Below are positions 1-6,493 of a stretch of DNA of 9,742 nucleotides, piece after piece. Position numbers and translations under genes: made by a program. The stretch spans positions 1-9,742 of the forward strand of contig JAITLF010000016.1 of the NCBI GenBank assembly GCA_031278025.1. Reading direction: 5' to 3'. The stretch is from Treponema sp. Lineage in GTDB: Bacteria > Spirochaetota > Spirochaetia > Treponematales > Breznakiellaceae. The stretch's first letter is position 1, and the number at the start of each line of letters is the position of its first letter. The notes below the pieces were generated by a model. It was not told the origin of the DNA. It made no database searches and was given only the letters and a program-made list of their open reading frames with translations.

Positions 1-240
1 TTGAAGCTCCTGGAGAGCCTCCAGGGAAAGTTCCTGCTGAGTTCATATCGGAATAAATCACTGGCGGATTTTACCGGGGGGAACGGCTGGCATACAATAG
101 AGTTTGCCATGTCTTCCCCTATGACGCATGGACATAAAACACAAGGGAGGAAAATCGAAGTCTTGACGGGTAACTATCCTATAGCGGAAAAGCCGGGGGC
201 CAAGAGAAGGAGGGGGAAGGTGAGCGGAGAGGAGGAATAG
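1..240 (+). CDS. D12-class adenine-specific DNA methyltransferase, C-terminal fragment (cut by window edge)
   Basis: This is the last 79 codons of a gene whose start lies left of the window; the TTG at base 1 is an internal Leu codon, not a real start. Residues 9-35 read GKFLLSSYR...NGWHTIEF and residues 49-61 read GRKIEVLTGNYPI. Both resemble the C-terminal part of Dam/DpnM-type (D12 class) N6-adenine methyltransferases, where a conserved 'FLLSSY' strand and a final 'EVL..NY' segment close the fold. The catalytic DPPY motif would be upstream and cannot be seen. The final 18 residues are basic and low in complexity (AEKPGAKRRRGKVSGEEE) and look like a disordered tail. Whether the enzyme is solitary, part of a restriction-modification system or of phage origin cannot be told from this fragment. 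The gene is followed by a hairpin terminator and is not part of the operon starting at 553. Confidence 0.72.
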   Translation: MKLLESLQGKFLLSSYRNKSLADFTGGNGWHTIEFAMSSPMTHGHKTQGRKIEVLTGNYPIAEKPGAKRRRGKVSGEEE

Positions 241-243
241 CGG

Positions 244-267
244 AAAGGCGGGCCTCAACCCGCCTTT
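244..267 (+). terminator. Rho-independent terminator of the methyltransferase gene
   Basis: A perfect 9-bp stem, AAAGGCGGG (244-252) and CCCGCCTTT (259-267), encloses a 6-nt loop and starts 4 bases after the stop codon. The run of T is short (TTT within the stem, more T at 274-277), so termination may not be complete. The position and A-stem-T symmetry are typical of a terminator that could work on both strands. Confidence 0.7.
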
Positions 268-301
268 AACGGCGTTTTAAGGCGGTTTTAAGCGGTAATA
301 A

Positions 302-334
302 ATTCCTATTTTTCGTGCAAAATATTCCTATTTT
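302..334. repeat. 11-bp direct repeat with 22-bp period in the spacer
   Basis: ATTCCTATTTT occurs at 302-312 and again at 324-334, so the two starts are 22 bp, about two helical turns, apart. They lie about 170 bp upstream of the operon promoter, on the far side of the GC-rich element. This could be a regulator binding pair or simple AT-rich spacer similarity. No function is shown by the sequence alone. Confidence 0.35.
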
Positions 335-350
335 CAATGCCACGTTACAC

Positions 351-443
351 CCGCCGGGGGCGCCGCCCCCGGCCCCCTGCTGGGGGGCCTTGGGCCTCCC
401 GGCGGGGCGGAGCCCCGCGAGGTGCGGAGCAGCGCCCCGCGGG
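351..443. repeat. GC-rich multi-hairpin element (candidate dispersed palindromic repeat)
   Basis: About 93 bp of nearly pure G and C interrupt an AT-rich spacer with sharp edges. It is built from consecutive hairpins: CCGGGGGC/GCCCCCGG (354-361 with 365-372, 3-nt loop); GGCCCCC/GGGGGCC (371-377 with 383-389); GGGGGGCC/GGCCTCCC (382-389 with 393-400, one G-T pair); and GCGGGGC/GCCCCGC (402-408 with 412-418, 3-nt loop). The last arm can alternatively pair with a second GCCCCGC at 434-440. It has no credible coding capacity. Such dense palindromes in an intergenic region fit a REP/MITE-like dispersed element or a strong transcriptional barrier between the methyltransferase gene and the operon. 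Copy number elsewhere in the genome cannot be seen here. Confidence 0.6.
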
Positions 444-501
444 TTTCCGAACCGTCTCAGCTGCATATTTATACTTTTTTCATGCGGTTCTGCCCGTGAT
501 C

Positions 502-530
502 TTGCATAAAGTTTCAATTTTTTGTATAAA
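502..530 (+). promoter_or_regulatory. Sigma-70-type promoter of the biotin/5-oxoprolinase operon
   Basis: TTGCAT (502-507) and TATAAA (525-530) are separated by exactly 17 bp. The -10 matches the consensus in 5 of 6 positions and the -35 in its key TTG. Transcription would begin near 537, leaving only about 15 nt before the GTG start at 553. That leader is just enough for the strong AGGAGGT site at 540-546. A leader this short leaves no room for a riboswitch, so control would have to act at the promoter itself. Confidence 0.5.
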
Positions 531-552
531 TAGCGTGAAAGGAGGTTGATAG

Positions 553-2508
553 GTGATTAAGAAAGTATTGATAGCAAACCGGGGGGAAATCGTAAACCGG
601 ATTATCCGAACCTGCACGCTCATGGGTATCATCCCCGTGGTGGTTTATTCGGAGGCGGACAAGAACGCTGACTATATTGCCCGGGCGGCGGAAAGGTATC
701 ATATTGGGCCTTCGGCGCCAGTAAAAAGCTACCTCAATACGGAGGCCCTTATCAGCGCGCTCGTGAAGTCCGGCGCCGACGCGGTGCATCCGGGCTACGG
801 TTTTCTATCCGAGTCGGCTCCCTTTGCGGAGGCGGTTCAAAAAGCAGGGGCAAAATGGATAGGCCCGGACCCTTCCATCCTGCTGAACATTGAGTCCAAA
901 TGTTATTGCCGGGTTATGGCGGATACCATGGGGGTTCCGGTTACCCCCGGTACCGTGGGAATTATTCGCGGGGTGGACGAAATTTATGAAACCGCAGAAA
1001 GGGTGGGACTGCCTATTCTGTTAAAACTGGACAAGGGGGGCGGCGGAAAGGGCATTGAGGAAATAGACCACTTTGAGTCCCGTGCGGTAACTCAGGCGGT
1101 ATACGAGAGTATGCAGCGAATCGGCATCATGGCTTTTGCCAGCGGGGACATGTACATCGAAAAAGAGGTGATCGCCCCCCGGCATATTGAGGTTCAGTTT
1201 ATCGCCGACAACTACGGGAATACCGTGTGCCTGGGGGAGCGGGAATGTTCCATTCAGCGACGGTACCAAAAGATCCTTGAGGAATCTCCCTCCCCGGTGG
1301 TTTCGCAGGCGGACCGGGAAAAACTGTATGCCGCCACGGAAAAAATTGTCCGGGCCATCAAGTACACCGGGGCCGGTACTGTTGAATACCTGCGGAATTC
1401 TGAAGGGGTTTTCTATTTTATGGAAATCAACGCCCGGCTCCAGGTGGAACATCCGGTTTCGGAAATGGTAACGGGCCTGGACCTGGTGGAATGGCAGATC
1501 CGCGTGGCCAACGGCGAAAAGCTGGCCTTTACTCAGCAGGATATTTGCGTGCGGGGCCACGCCATTGAATGCCGGATTTACGCGGAAGATCCCAAAACCT
1601 TCAAACCTTCCCCCGGAATCATCAGCGTGCTGGAGTTTCCCGAAGCCAAAAACGGACGGGTCCGGATTGAACACGCCATCGGGGAAGGTTTCCGGGTTTC
1701 TCCCTTTTATGATCCCATGCTGTGCAAGATGATTGTCTGGGGCGAGGACCGCAAAACCTGCATCGCCACTATGCGGGGGGCCCTGGGCAAATTGGTGATC
1801 CAGGGGGTTTCCACCAATATCACCACGGACATGGCGATCATGCGGAATAAAAATTTCGCCGCCGGAAATTTCACCACGAATTTTCTCAACAGCGAGCGGG
1901 TGAATATCGGGCTTGAAAATTATGTGGTAACCATTTCCCGCCAGTTCGGGAGCCTGGGCCGTCCCATTGCCCGGAAAATGGCGGAACTTTTGGGAGTTGA
2001 ATATTATGACCGGAATATCCTGGAGCAGGTGGCCCGGTCGATGAACCTGCCGGTTCCCAAAATGGAAAGCGACGAGGTTGACGCGGAATATACCAAACTG
2101 CGGTTTCCCCTGGGGACCGGCACCGGCGAGGAACGGGAGCGGATCCTTGAGGCCCAGGAAAAAATCATTCTGGAGTTGGCGGGAAAAAATTCCGGAATTT
2201 TTGTGGGCCGCCACGCGGATTATATCCTGCGGAACCACGCGAATCTTTTTAGCATATACATCTATGCGCCCAGGGAGGTGCGGAGGGAAAACTGCGTCAA
2301 GTATCTGCGCATGAAACCGGAAGAAGCGGACAGGGCCCTCGAAGATGAAGACGAGGCCCGGCGGCCCTACACGATGATCTATGCGGAAGCGTACAGCCAG
2401 AATCTTGAAAACAAAAATATCTCCATCGACAGCAGTTTGTTCGGCAGCGTGGAAGAAACCGCCGAAGTGCTGGTTTCCATGATCCGCAGAAAATTTAATT
2501 TGGCCTAA
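553..2508 (+). CDS. Biotin carboxylase (AccC-like) fused to a cytidylate-kinase-like C-terminal domain
   Basis: Residues 1 to about 450 are a full-length biotin carboxylase, which uses ATP and bicarbonate to carboxylate biotin on a carrier protein. It starts KVLIANRGEI and carries the ATP-grasp lysine K158, the glycine-rich loop at 162-167, H211, K240 in RRYQK, E278, and the catalytic block MEINARLQVEHPV (E291, N293, R295, 290-302), then R341 in ECRIYAEDP. These align with the residues known to matter in E. coli AccC, so it should be active. AccC normally ends near residue 450. Here a further 200 residues follow without a stop, beginning NYVVTISRQFGSLGRPIARKM (456-476) and including IFVGRHADYIL and ISIDSSLFG. 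This matches the cytidylate-kinase-like family (Cytidylate_kin2). Its loop reads GSLGRP where the family usually has GSGGRE. Translation starts at GTG 553, 6 nt after AGGAGGT (540-546). It is the first gene of the operon. The domain assignments are strong; the role of the second domain is unknown. Confidence 0.93.
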   Translation: MIKKVLIANRGEIVNRIIRTCTLMGIIPVVVYSEADKNADYIARAAERYHIGPSAPVKSYLNTEALISALVKSGADAVHPGYGFLSESAPFAEAVQKAGAKWIGPDPSILLNIESKCYCRVMADTMGVPVTPGTVGIIRGVDEIYETAERVGLPILLKLDKGGGGKGIEEIDHFESRAVTQAVYESMQRIGIMAFASGDMYIEKEVIAPRHIEVQFIADNYGNTVCLGERECSIQRRYQKILEESPSPVVSQADREKLYAATEKIVRAIKYTGAGTVEYLRNSEGVFYFMEINARLQVEHPVSEMVTGLDLVEWQIRVANGEKLAFTQQDICVRGHAIECRIYAEDPKTFKPSPGIISVLEFPEAKNGRVRIEHAIGEGFRVSPFYDPMLCKMIVWGEDRKTCIATMRGALGKLVIQGVSTNITTDMAIMRNKNFAAGNFTTNFLNSERVNIGLENYVVTISRQFGSLGRPIARKMAELLGVEYYDRNILEQVARSMNLPVPKMESDEVDAEYTKLRFPLGTGTGEERERILEAQEKIILELAGKNSGIFVGRHADYILRNHANLFSIYIYAPREVRRENCVKYLRMKPEEADRALEDEDEARRPYTMIYAEAYSQNLENKNISIDSSLFGSVEETAEVLVSMIRRKFNLA

Positions 2509-2534
2509 GGGCAAATTTGAGATAAGGAGCGGTT

Positions 2535-2762
2535 ATGACATACACATTAAAAGCCCAGATGCCTGGGTTGGTAGCCCGTGTGGTAGTGAATGTGGGCGAC
2601 ACGGTTAGCGCGGGTCAGGAACTGGCGGTGATAAACTGTATGAAAACGGAAATAAGCTGCCAGACAGAAAAGGCGGGGACCGTCAAGGAAATCCTGGTTG
2701 CCGAGTGGGACGAAATGGAAGTGGGAAATCCCATGATTGTTCTGGACAGCCCGGACGATTAA
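2535..2762 (+). CDS. Short biotin/lipoyl-attachment carrier protein (AccB/BCCP-like)
   Basis: A 75-residue protein consists of little more than one biotinyl domain. It has the usual hammerhead pattern: APMPG-like [10 protein letters not shown] near 7-16, [14 protein letters not shown] at 20-33, the attachment hairpin NCMKTE with K37, then GTVKEILV and a closing strand. It lacks the long N-terminal linker of E. coli AccB. The residue after the target lysine is Thr (MKT) and the residues before it are Asn-Cys, unlike the common EAMKM. The lysine itself is kept, so biotinylation is expected. The gene sits 26 nt after the biotin carboxylase gene with AAGGAG at 2524-2529, and its stop codon overlaps the ribosome site of pxpA. 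It is inferred to shuttle carboxyl-biotin from the adjacent carboxylase. Lipoylation is unlikely given the neighbours. Confidence 0.9.
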   Translation: MTYTLKAQMPGLVARVVVNVGDTVSAGQELAVINCMKTEISCQTEKAGTVKEILVAEWDEMEVGNPMIVLDSPDD

Positions 2763-2772
2763 AGGAGACGGC

Positions 2773-3531
2773 ATGACAAAGGTGGATCTCAACGGCGACC
2801 TGGGCGAAAGTTTCGGCGCTTATACCGTGGGGATGGATGAACAGGTTCTGGAGGTGATCAGTTCCTGCAACATAGCTTGTGGATTTCACGCCGGAGATCC
2901 GGATGTTATGGAGAAGACGGTACGCTTGGCGCTGAAAAACAACACGGCCATTGGCGCCCATCCGGGCCTCCCCGATTTGGCGGGGTTTGGCCGGCGGAAT
3001 ATGGCCGTAACGCCGAAAGAGGTTTACACCATGATGGTGTACCAGATAGGCGCGCTGGCCGCCTTTGTCCGGGCCGAAGGGGGCAAAATGCAGCACGTAA
3101 AACCCCACGGCGCCCTGTACAATATGGCGGCGGTGGATGAAAAGCTGGCCGAAGCGGCGGCGGAGGCGGTTTACAAGGTGGACCCCGAACTGATCTTCTT
3201 CGGTCTGGCGGGCAGTTGGATGATAAAAAAAGCGGAACGGATTGGCCTCAAAACGGCCCAGGAGGTATTCGCCGACCGGACCTATCAAAAAGACGGGACC
3301 TTAACGCCCCGCCGGCAGCCCGGCGCCATGATCACCGGTGAAGACGCCGCCCTAGCCCAGGTCCTGGGGATGGTCAAGGATGGAACCGTCAAAACCCTGG
3401 AGGGGGATGTCATTTCCATCAAAGCCGATACGGTTTGTGTCCACGGCGACGGGGAAAAAGCCCTGCTCTTTACCCGGCGAATCAGAGAAGAACTTACCGC
3501 GGAGGGCGTTGCCCTTACCGCGTTTGTTTAG
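2773..3531 (+). CDS. pxpA: 5-oxoprolinase subunit PxpA (LamB/YcsF family)
   Basis: At 252 residues this is a typical length for the LamB/YcsF family. PxpA works with PxpB and PxpC to open 5-oxoproline (pyroglutamate) to glutamate using ATP in the cytoplasm. Diagnostic motifs are [11 protein letters not shown] (5-15), [11 protein letters not shown] (33-43), [51 protein letters not shown] and [10 protein letters not shown]. The first motif is more often DLNCDLGE; here Gly8 replaces Cys. ATG 2773 is chosen because AAAGGAG lies at 2761-2767 and the family motif begins at residue 5. An upstream in-frame ATG at 2737 would lie inside the carrier gene and add non-conserved residues. The overlap of the carrier stop with this ribosome site points to coupled expression. 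pxpB and pxpC follow after the transporter gene. Confidence 0.95.
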   Translation: MTKVDLNGDLGESFGAYTVGMDEQVLEVISSCNIACGFHAGDPDVMEKTVRLALKNNTAIGAHPGLPDLAGFGRRNMAVTPKEVYTMMVYQIGALAAFVRAEGGKMQHVKPHGALYNMAAVDEKLAEAAAEAVYKVDPELIFFGLAGSWMIKKAERIGLKTAQEVFADRTYQKDGTLTPRRQPGAMITGEDAALAQVLGMVKDGTVKTLEGDVISIKADTVCVHGDGEKALLFTRRIREELTAEGVALTAFV

Positions 3532-3533
3532 TC

Positions 3534-3549
3534 CCGTTTGTTCAAACGG
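3534..3549. promoter_or_regulatory. Intercistronic palindrome between pxpA and the transporter gene
   Basis: CCGTTTG (3534-3540), TT, CAAACGG (3543-3549) is a perfect 16-bp palindrome-like inverted repeat that starts 3 nt after the pxpA stop and ends shortly before the AAAAAGGAG ribosome site of the next gene. There is no T run, so it is not a terminator. It may stabilise the 3' end of the upstream message, tune expression between the subunit and transporter genes, or be an operator. Confidence 0.45.
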
Positions 3550-3568
3550 AAAGAAAAAGGAGCATAGC

Positions 3569-4789
3569 ATGAGTGACGAAAGCAGAGTTAAAAAGAATGT
3601 GTTCAGTACGGTAGGCCTGGGGGCGGCGTTCCTGATGGCCCTGTCCGCGGTAGGTCCGGGTTTCCTAACCCAGACGGCGGTATTCACCCAGACGCATAAG
3701 ACGAGTTTTGCGTTCGCTATCCTGGTGGTTATCATCGTGGATATTATCGGGCAGCTTAATGTCTGGCGCATCATGGGGGTATCCGCCATGCGGGGACAGG
3801 ACATAGCCAATAAGGTCCTTAGGGGGTCCGGTTATTTCCTTGCCTTTCTGGTGGCCCTGGGGGGCCTGGCCTTTAATATCGGCAACGTGGGCGGTTCTTC
3901 CCTGGGCTTACAAGCCCTGTTCGGCCTTGATGAAAGCTGGTCGATTCTTACCGTCGGCGTGTCGGGTCTTATCGGCGCCATCCTGTTCCTTTCAAAAAAC
4001 ATGCTCCGGACGGTGGATAAATTCGTCAAAGTTTTAGGCGTGGTCGTTATTGCGGTCATCGGTATCGTGATGTTCCAGACCGCTCCGCCCTACGCCGAAG
4101 TGGTGGCAAAAACCTTTGTTCCCGACAGTTACAGCGCCCTGGGTATGCCGATTTTGACCCTCATCGGCGGCACCATAGGCGGCTATATCATATTTTCCGG
4201 GGGCCACCGCATCATTGACGCGGGAATGACCGGCAGGGAAAACCTGGGCAACATCAATAAAAGCGCGGTTACCGGCATTGTGATCTGTTCCATAGTCCGC
4301 ATACTGCTTTTCCTCGCCATATTGGGGGTTGTTGCCAAGGGCGGCGTCCTGGATCCCAAAAATCCCGCTCCTTCGGCGTTCCGGCTGGGGGCGGGAGAAA
4401 TCGGGTACCGGTTTTTCGGTATTGTCATGTGGGCAGCCGGCGCCACCTCCATAGTAGGCGCGGCCTATACTTCGGTCAGCTTCTTAAAAACCCTGTTCCC
4501 CGTTGTAAAGAATTATGAAAAATTCTTTATCATCGGCTTTATCGTGGTGTCCACCGCCATCATGATGATTTTGGGGGGCGCGGCCAAACTGCTGGTTTTG
4601 GCCGGAAGCCTGAACGGACTTATCCTGCCCCTGTCCCTGGGACTTATCCTCTTTGGGGCCTTCAAGAAGGAGATTGTCGGAAACTACAAACATCCCCTGG
4701 TATTAACCATTCTTGGCTTTATCGTGGTGATCGCCACGGCGTACACGGGCATCACCTCCCTGCGAAATATCGCGAACCTATTCGGATAG
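3569..4789 (+). CDS. NRAMP-related membrane transporter (YcsG-like) lacking canonical metal-site residues
   Basis: This 406-residue, very hydrophobic protein has about 11 predicted membrane segments and begins KKNVFSTVGLGAAFLMALSA, then GPGFLTQTAVFTQ. The opening GPGF helix, the spacing of helices and its place beside pxpA match the YcsG branch of the NRAMP superfamily in Bacillus 5-oxoprolinase clusters. In true NRAMP Mn/Fe transporters the first helix carries DPGN and the sixth carries MPH. Here the aligned positions read TQTH (40-43), and the sixth-helix region reads GGYIIFSGGHR (204-214). The metal ligands are therefore missing and the cargo is probably not a divalent metal. From context, 5-oxoproline or a related amino acid is a reasonable guess. 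ATG 3569 is chosen for the AAAAAGGAG site at 3554-3562; upstream in-frame starts lie within pxpA. Confidence 0.82.
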   Translation: MSDESRVKKNVFSTVGLGAAFLMALSAVGPGFLTQTAVFTQTHKTSFAFAILVVIIVDIIGQLNVWRIMGVSAMRGQDIANKVLRGSGYFLAFLVALGGLAFNIGNVGGSSLGLQALFGLDESWSILTVGVSGLIGAILFLSKNMLRTVDKFVKVLGVVVIAVIGIVMFQTAPPYAEVVAKTFVPDSYSALGMPILTLIGGTIGGYIIFSGGHRIIDAGMTGRENLGNINKSAVTGIVICSIVRILLFLAILGVVAKGGVLDPKNPAPSAFRLGAGEIGYRFFGIVMWAAGATSIVGAAYTSVSFLKTLFPVVKNYEKFFIIGFIVVSTAIMMILGGAAKLLVLAGSLNGLILPLSLGLILFGAFKKEIVGNYKHPLVLTILGFIVVIATAYTGITSLRNIANLFG

Positions 4790-4799
4790 GCGGCCCTTT

Positions 4800-5522
4800 A
4801 TGCGCTTCCTCAACGCGGGAGATTCGGGACTGGTAATTGAATTCGGCAACGAAATCTCCGAGGGGATAAACCGCCGGATAACCTATGTAACCGGAAAACT
4901 GGACCAGGCGAAACTGCCGGGAATTTTGGATATCATCCCAACCTACCGGAGCATTCTGGTGAATTTCGATCCCCTCGGTATCTCCGCCGGGGAAATCGCC
5001 GATGCCGCCGCCGCCGCAATGAGCGATTTTTCCACGTCGCCAGGAGGAACGGACCGTGAAGTGATAGAGATACCTGTCCTGTATGGCGGAGACAAGGGAC
5101 CGGATATGGACTTTATCGCCGCCCATGCGGGCCTGCCCCCGGAGGAGGTGATCCGTCTCCATTCTTCGGTAGACTATTTGATTTATATGATAGGTTTTAC
5201 CCCCGGCTTTCCCTATTTGGGGGGTATGCCGAACGAGATAGCTACGCCGCGGCTGCAAAAACCACGGGCCTTGATCCCCGCCGGTTCCGTAGGCATAGCC
5301 GCCGGGCAAACCGGGATATATCCCGTAAAAAGTCCCGGAGGCTGGCAGCTCCTGGGGCGTACGCCATTAAAAATCTTCGACTATAACCGGGAGCCTCCCT
5401 TTCTGCTGGCGGCGGGGAACTACCTCAAGTTCGTACCGGTTACTGAAGATGAATACGCCGCCATAGAAAAGGCGGAAGCGGAGGGAACATACCGGCCCGT
5501 CCGCCACGGGAAGGAGGGATAA
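4800..5522 (+). CDS. pxpB: 5-oxoprolinase subunit PxpB (KipI family)
   Basis: A 240-residue KipI/allophanate-hydrolase-subunit-1-like protein. It starts MRFLNAGDSGLVIEFGNEIS and contains the family hallmark GFTPGFPYLGGMP (132-144), then IPAGSVGIAAGQTGIYP and SPGGWQLLGRTPL. It pairs with PxpC to form the ATP-using part of 5-oxoprolinase. The fold is also that of half of the carboxyltransferase domain of urea carboxylase. Its start is 10 nt after the transporter stop with only a weak AGG nearby, so translation is probably coupled to the upstream gene. It is separated from pxpC by one nucleotide. In Bacillus the homologue was first described as an inhibitor of the sporulation kinase KinA, but nothing here suggests sporulation, so the metabolic role is preferred. 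Confidence 0.94.
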   Translation: MRFLNAGDSGLVIEFGNEISEGINRRITYVTGKLDQAKLPGILDIIPTYRSILVNFDPLGISAGEIADAAAAAMSDFSTSPGGTDREVIEIPVLYGGDKGPDMDFIAAHAGLPPEEVIRLHSSVDYLIYMIGFTPGFPYLGGMPNEIATPRLQKPRALIPAGSVGIAAGQTGIYPVKSPGGWQLLGRTPLKIFDYNREPPFLLAAGNYLKFVPVTEDEYAAIEKAEAEGTYRPVRHGKEG

Positions 5523-5523
5523 C

Positions 5524-6480
5524 ATGGGGGCCATCAAAATTATCGACCCCGGCATGACGGCATTGGTGGAAGATCTCGGACGGTACGGCTATCAGAGGTA
5601 CGGCGTGTCCGTATCGGGGGCGATGGACGAATACGCCGCCAGAGTTGCCAACTTCCTCACGGGGAATGATGCCTCCGCAGCGGTGATAGAGATAACCCTC
5701 AAAGGCATCAGCGTTGAGTTTTTGGACGAAGCGCTTTTCGCGGTAACCGGCGGCGATGGTGAGTATACCCTGAACGGAAAACCGCTGGCCCTCTGGCAAA
5801 GCCACCGCGCCAAGTCAGGAGATATTCTTGCCGGCGGGTTCTGCACCGGGGGACTGCGGAATTACCTCAGCGTATCGGGAGGCATAGACGTGCCTGAAAT
5901 TATGGGAAGCCGTTCCACAAACCTCCGGGGAAAATTCGGCGGCTTTAAGGGACGGTCCCTCCAAAAGGACGATGTGCTGCCGGTTGGAGGCGGCATTCTC
6001 CCGGCCGATAGACCGGAGCGGGAGCTGAAAAAAACATGCATCCCCCGGTACGATCGTGAAATACAGGTCCGGGTTATTATGGGACCCCAGGACGACGCCT
6101 TTACCGAAGCGGGAAAAAAGACCTTCCTCAACTCGCCCTACAAGGTGAGTTTCGACAGCGACCGGATGGGAATACGCCTGGCCGGTGAAAAGATAGAACA
6201 CGTCAAAGCGGCGGATATTATTTCCGACGGGATAGCCTTCGGTTCCGTACAGGTTCCCGGCGACGGACTGCCCATCATCATGCTGGCGGAACGGCAGACC
6301 ACCGGGGGCTACTGCAAAATCGCCGCCGTCATAAGCGCGGACCGTTCCAAACTGGCTCAGGCCCGTCCAAAAACAGCGGTACATTTTCGTGAAGCAGGCG
6401 TTGAGGAAAGTCTGGAAGCGCTGAAAGAATACCGAAATTTTTTTTATAACCTGGATGATTATTGTCCGGTAAAAAACTGA
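5524..6480 (+). CDS. pxpC: 5-oxoprolinase subunit PxpC (KipA family)
   Basis: At 318 residues this is normal length for the KipA/CT_A_B family, partner of PxpB. Recognisable segments are IIDPGMTALVEDLGRYGYQR (6-25), GVSVSGAMDEYAARVANFL, FAVTGGDGEYTLNG, NYLSVSGGIDVP, MGSRSTNLRGKFGGFKGR and LKKTCIPRY, with VPGDGLPIIMLAERQTTGGY toward the C-terminus. The family makes up the other half of the urea-carboxylase-type carboxyltransferase fold. ATG 5524 follows the pxpB stop by a single base and AAGGAGG precedes it inside the pxpB end (5511-5517), a classic coupled pair implying a fixed stoichiometric complex. No key segment appears missing. Confidence 0.94.
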   Translation: MGAIKIIDPGMTALVEDLGRYGYQRYGVSVSGAMDEYAARVANFLTGNDASAAVIEITLKGISVEFLDEALFAVTGGDGEYTLNGKPLALWQSHRAKSGDILAGGFCTGGLRNYLSVSGGIDVPEIMGSRSTNLRGKFGGFKGRSLQKDDVLPVGGGILPADRPERELKKTCIPRYDREIQVRVIMGPQDDAFTEAGKKTFLNSPYKVSFDSDRMGIRLAGEKIEHVKAADIISDGIAFGSVQVPGDGLPIIMLAERQTTGGYCKIAAVISADRSKLAQARPKTAVHFREAGVEESLEALKEYRNFFYNLDDYCPVKN

Positions 6481-6493
6481 AAGGAGTTGTGTT

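Noticed and set aside
266..552. Short open frames of 60-90 codons on both strands across the GC-rich spacer
   Set aside because: They are products of GC-rich palindromic sequence, with no ribosome sites and low-complexity Pro/Gly/Arg translations.
1021..2514. 497-residue open frame on the minus strand opposite the biotin carboxylase gene
   Set aside because: It lies fully within a gene whose product shows conserved catalytic motifs. The antisense translation has no recognisable motif and arises from the codon bias of the real gene.
3380..3568. N-terminal extension of the transporter ORF into pxpA
   Set aside because: The added residues overlap conserved pxpA coding sequence and are not membrane-like; ATG 3569 has a strong ribosome site.
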